Program-made: the position numbers and the translations under genes
Notes under the pieces: model-generated
Seen by the model: only the letters and a program-made list of their open reading frames with translations
Databases searched by the model: none
What the model was told of the DNA's origin: nothing
NCBI RefSeq assembly: GCF_013373795.3
Contig: NZ_CP088022.1
Location: forward strand, 682,001-746,000
Length of the DNA: 64,000 nucleotides
Reading direction: 5' to 3'
Source: Bradyrhizobium quebecense
GTDB taxonomy: Bacteria > Pseudomonadota > Alphaproteobacteria > Rhizobiales > Xanthobacteraceae
In this document: piece after piece, positions 63,780-64,000 of the stretch
Layout of the letters: the number at the start of each line of letters is the position of its first letter
Numbering within the stretch: position 1 is the first letter of the stretch

Positions 63780-64000
63780 ATGAAAGCGGAACACCGGCTG
63801 ATCTTCCTTCTGACCGTGGCCTATCGGCGGCTGCAGCGCGCCATCGAGCAGGAGACGGCCGCGCACGATTTGACGTCGGCGCAGGCGGGCGTGCTGTTCT
63901 TCCTCGGGCGCAATGACGGCGCGCTGATCGGCGACGTCTCGCAGGCGGTCGACATCGTGCCGTCGGCGATGTCCGGGCTCGCCGACCGGATGGAGCGTGC
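63780..64000 (+). CDS. MarR family transcriptional regulator (partial, runs off the window end)
   Basis: The N-terminal 73 residues of a MarR-type winged-helix regulator: HRLIFLLTVAYRRLQRAIEQ, LTSAQAGVLFFLGRNDGALIGDVSQAVDIVPSAMSGLADRM. This matches the dimerisation helix, the HTH and the recognition helix of the family. The ATG at 63780 follows two 20-bp palindromes. The frame is open at position 64000. The regulated genes and the ligand are outside the window. Confidence 0.85.
   Translation, partial: MKAEHRLIFLLTVAYRRLQRAIEQETAAHDLTSAQAGVLFFLGRNDGALIGDVSQAVDIVPSAMSGLADRMER

Noticed and set aside
1..64000. CRISPR arrays, rRNA genes and intact insertion sequences
   Set aside because: I saw no regularly spaced identical repeats, no rRNA-like sequence and no transposase with intact ends.

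Overview
The window reads as chromosome of a high-GC alphaproteobacterium, most likely Bradyrhizobium or a close relative in the same family. The grounds are an Omp2b-type porin, a MipZ division ATPase, short extragenic palindromes built on AAAGCATGATCCGGAAAAGTG, and the general gene content. The assignment rests on recognition, not on a database search.

Layout. 0-10 kb holds metabolic and housekeeping genes: a histone-deacetylase-like amidohydrolase cut by the window edge, 5'-nucleotidase, crotonase, alpha/beta hydrolase, DinB-like protein, LysR regulator, small secreted proteins, VOC and SnoaL-like proteins, and a lytic transglycosylase with a SPOR-like tail. 10-14 kb has a DUF6894-like protein, a divergent S21 protein with a TTG start, a patch of extragenic repeats, an acyl-CoA dehydrogenase and tRNA-Gln(UUG). 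Directly after the tRNA lies a tyrosine-recombinase pseudogene with several frameshifts. A visibly AT-richer block follows (about 16.3-33.9 kb), nearly all on the minus strand.

That block is the most interesting part. Its core, read right to left, is an MBOAT O-acyltransferase, a 37-residue membrane microprotein ending in FAYQNF, an SGNH hydrolase, a KAS III-like protein, an acyl carrier protein, a MaoC-like hotdog protein, an SDR and an FkbH-type HAD-IIIC protein. The first four open frames are joined by 1-nt TAATG/TGATG overlaps. The microprotein looks like a Gram-negative counterpart of DltX, whose C-terminal hexapeptide tyrosine shuttles the acyl group in teichoic-acid D-alanylation. Here it would serve an ACP-borne cargo, possibly glycerate-derived through FkbH. 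The core is flanked on both sides by paralogous two-gene units. Each has a membrane-anchored SGNH-like protein overlapping, by ATGA, a large secreted protein with deacetylase-like features. I infer an envelope or exopolysaccharide acylation system carried on an island next to tRNA-Gln.

34-49 kb carries an FkbM methyltransferase, a PstS-like binding protein, a second Mfd-like helicase, a porin, a small winged-helix gene between twin terminators, an LLM flavin oxidoreductase, GST, SDR, a TetR regulator divergent from a crotonase, and mipZ. 48.9-55 kb is a probable carbohydrate-use module (GH79-like glycosidase, sugar isomerase-like protein, MHS-type transporter, PhyH dioxygenase, LacI regulator with palindromic operators). 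It is bracketed by an inverted pair of 107-bp repeats. 55-62.5 kb is a hydrogenase-4/complex-I-like operon under an XRE-type regulator. Its large subunit lacks the [NiFe] cysteine motifs, and its two soluble subunits are broken by five apparent 1-nt deletions. The window ends with a CHAD protein and a MarR gene cut by the edge, preceded by two 20-bp palindromes.
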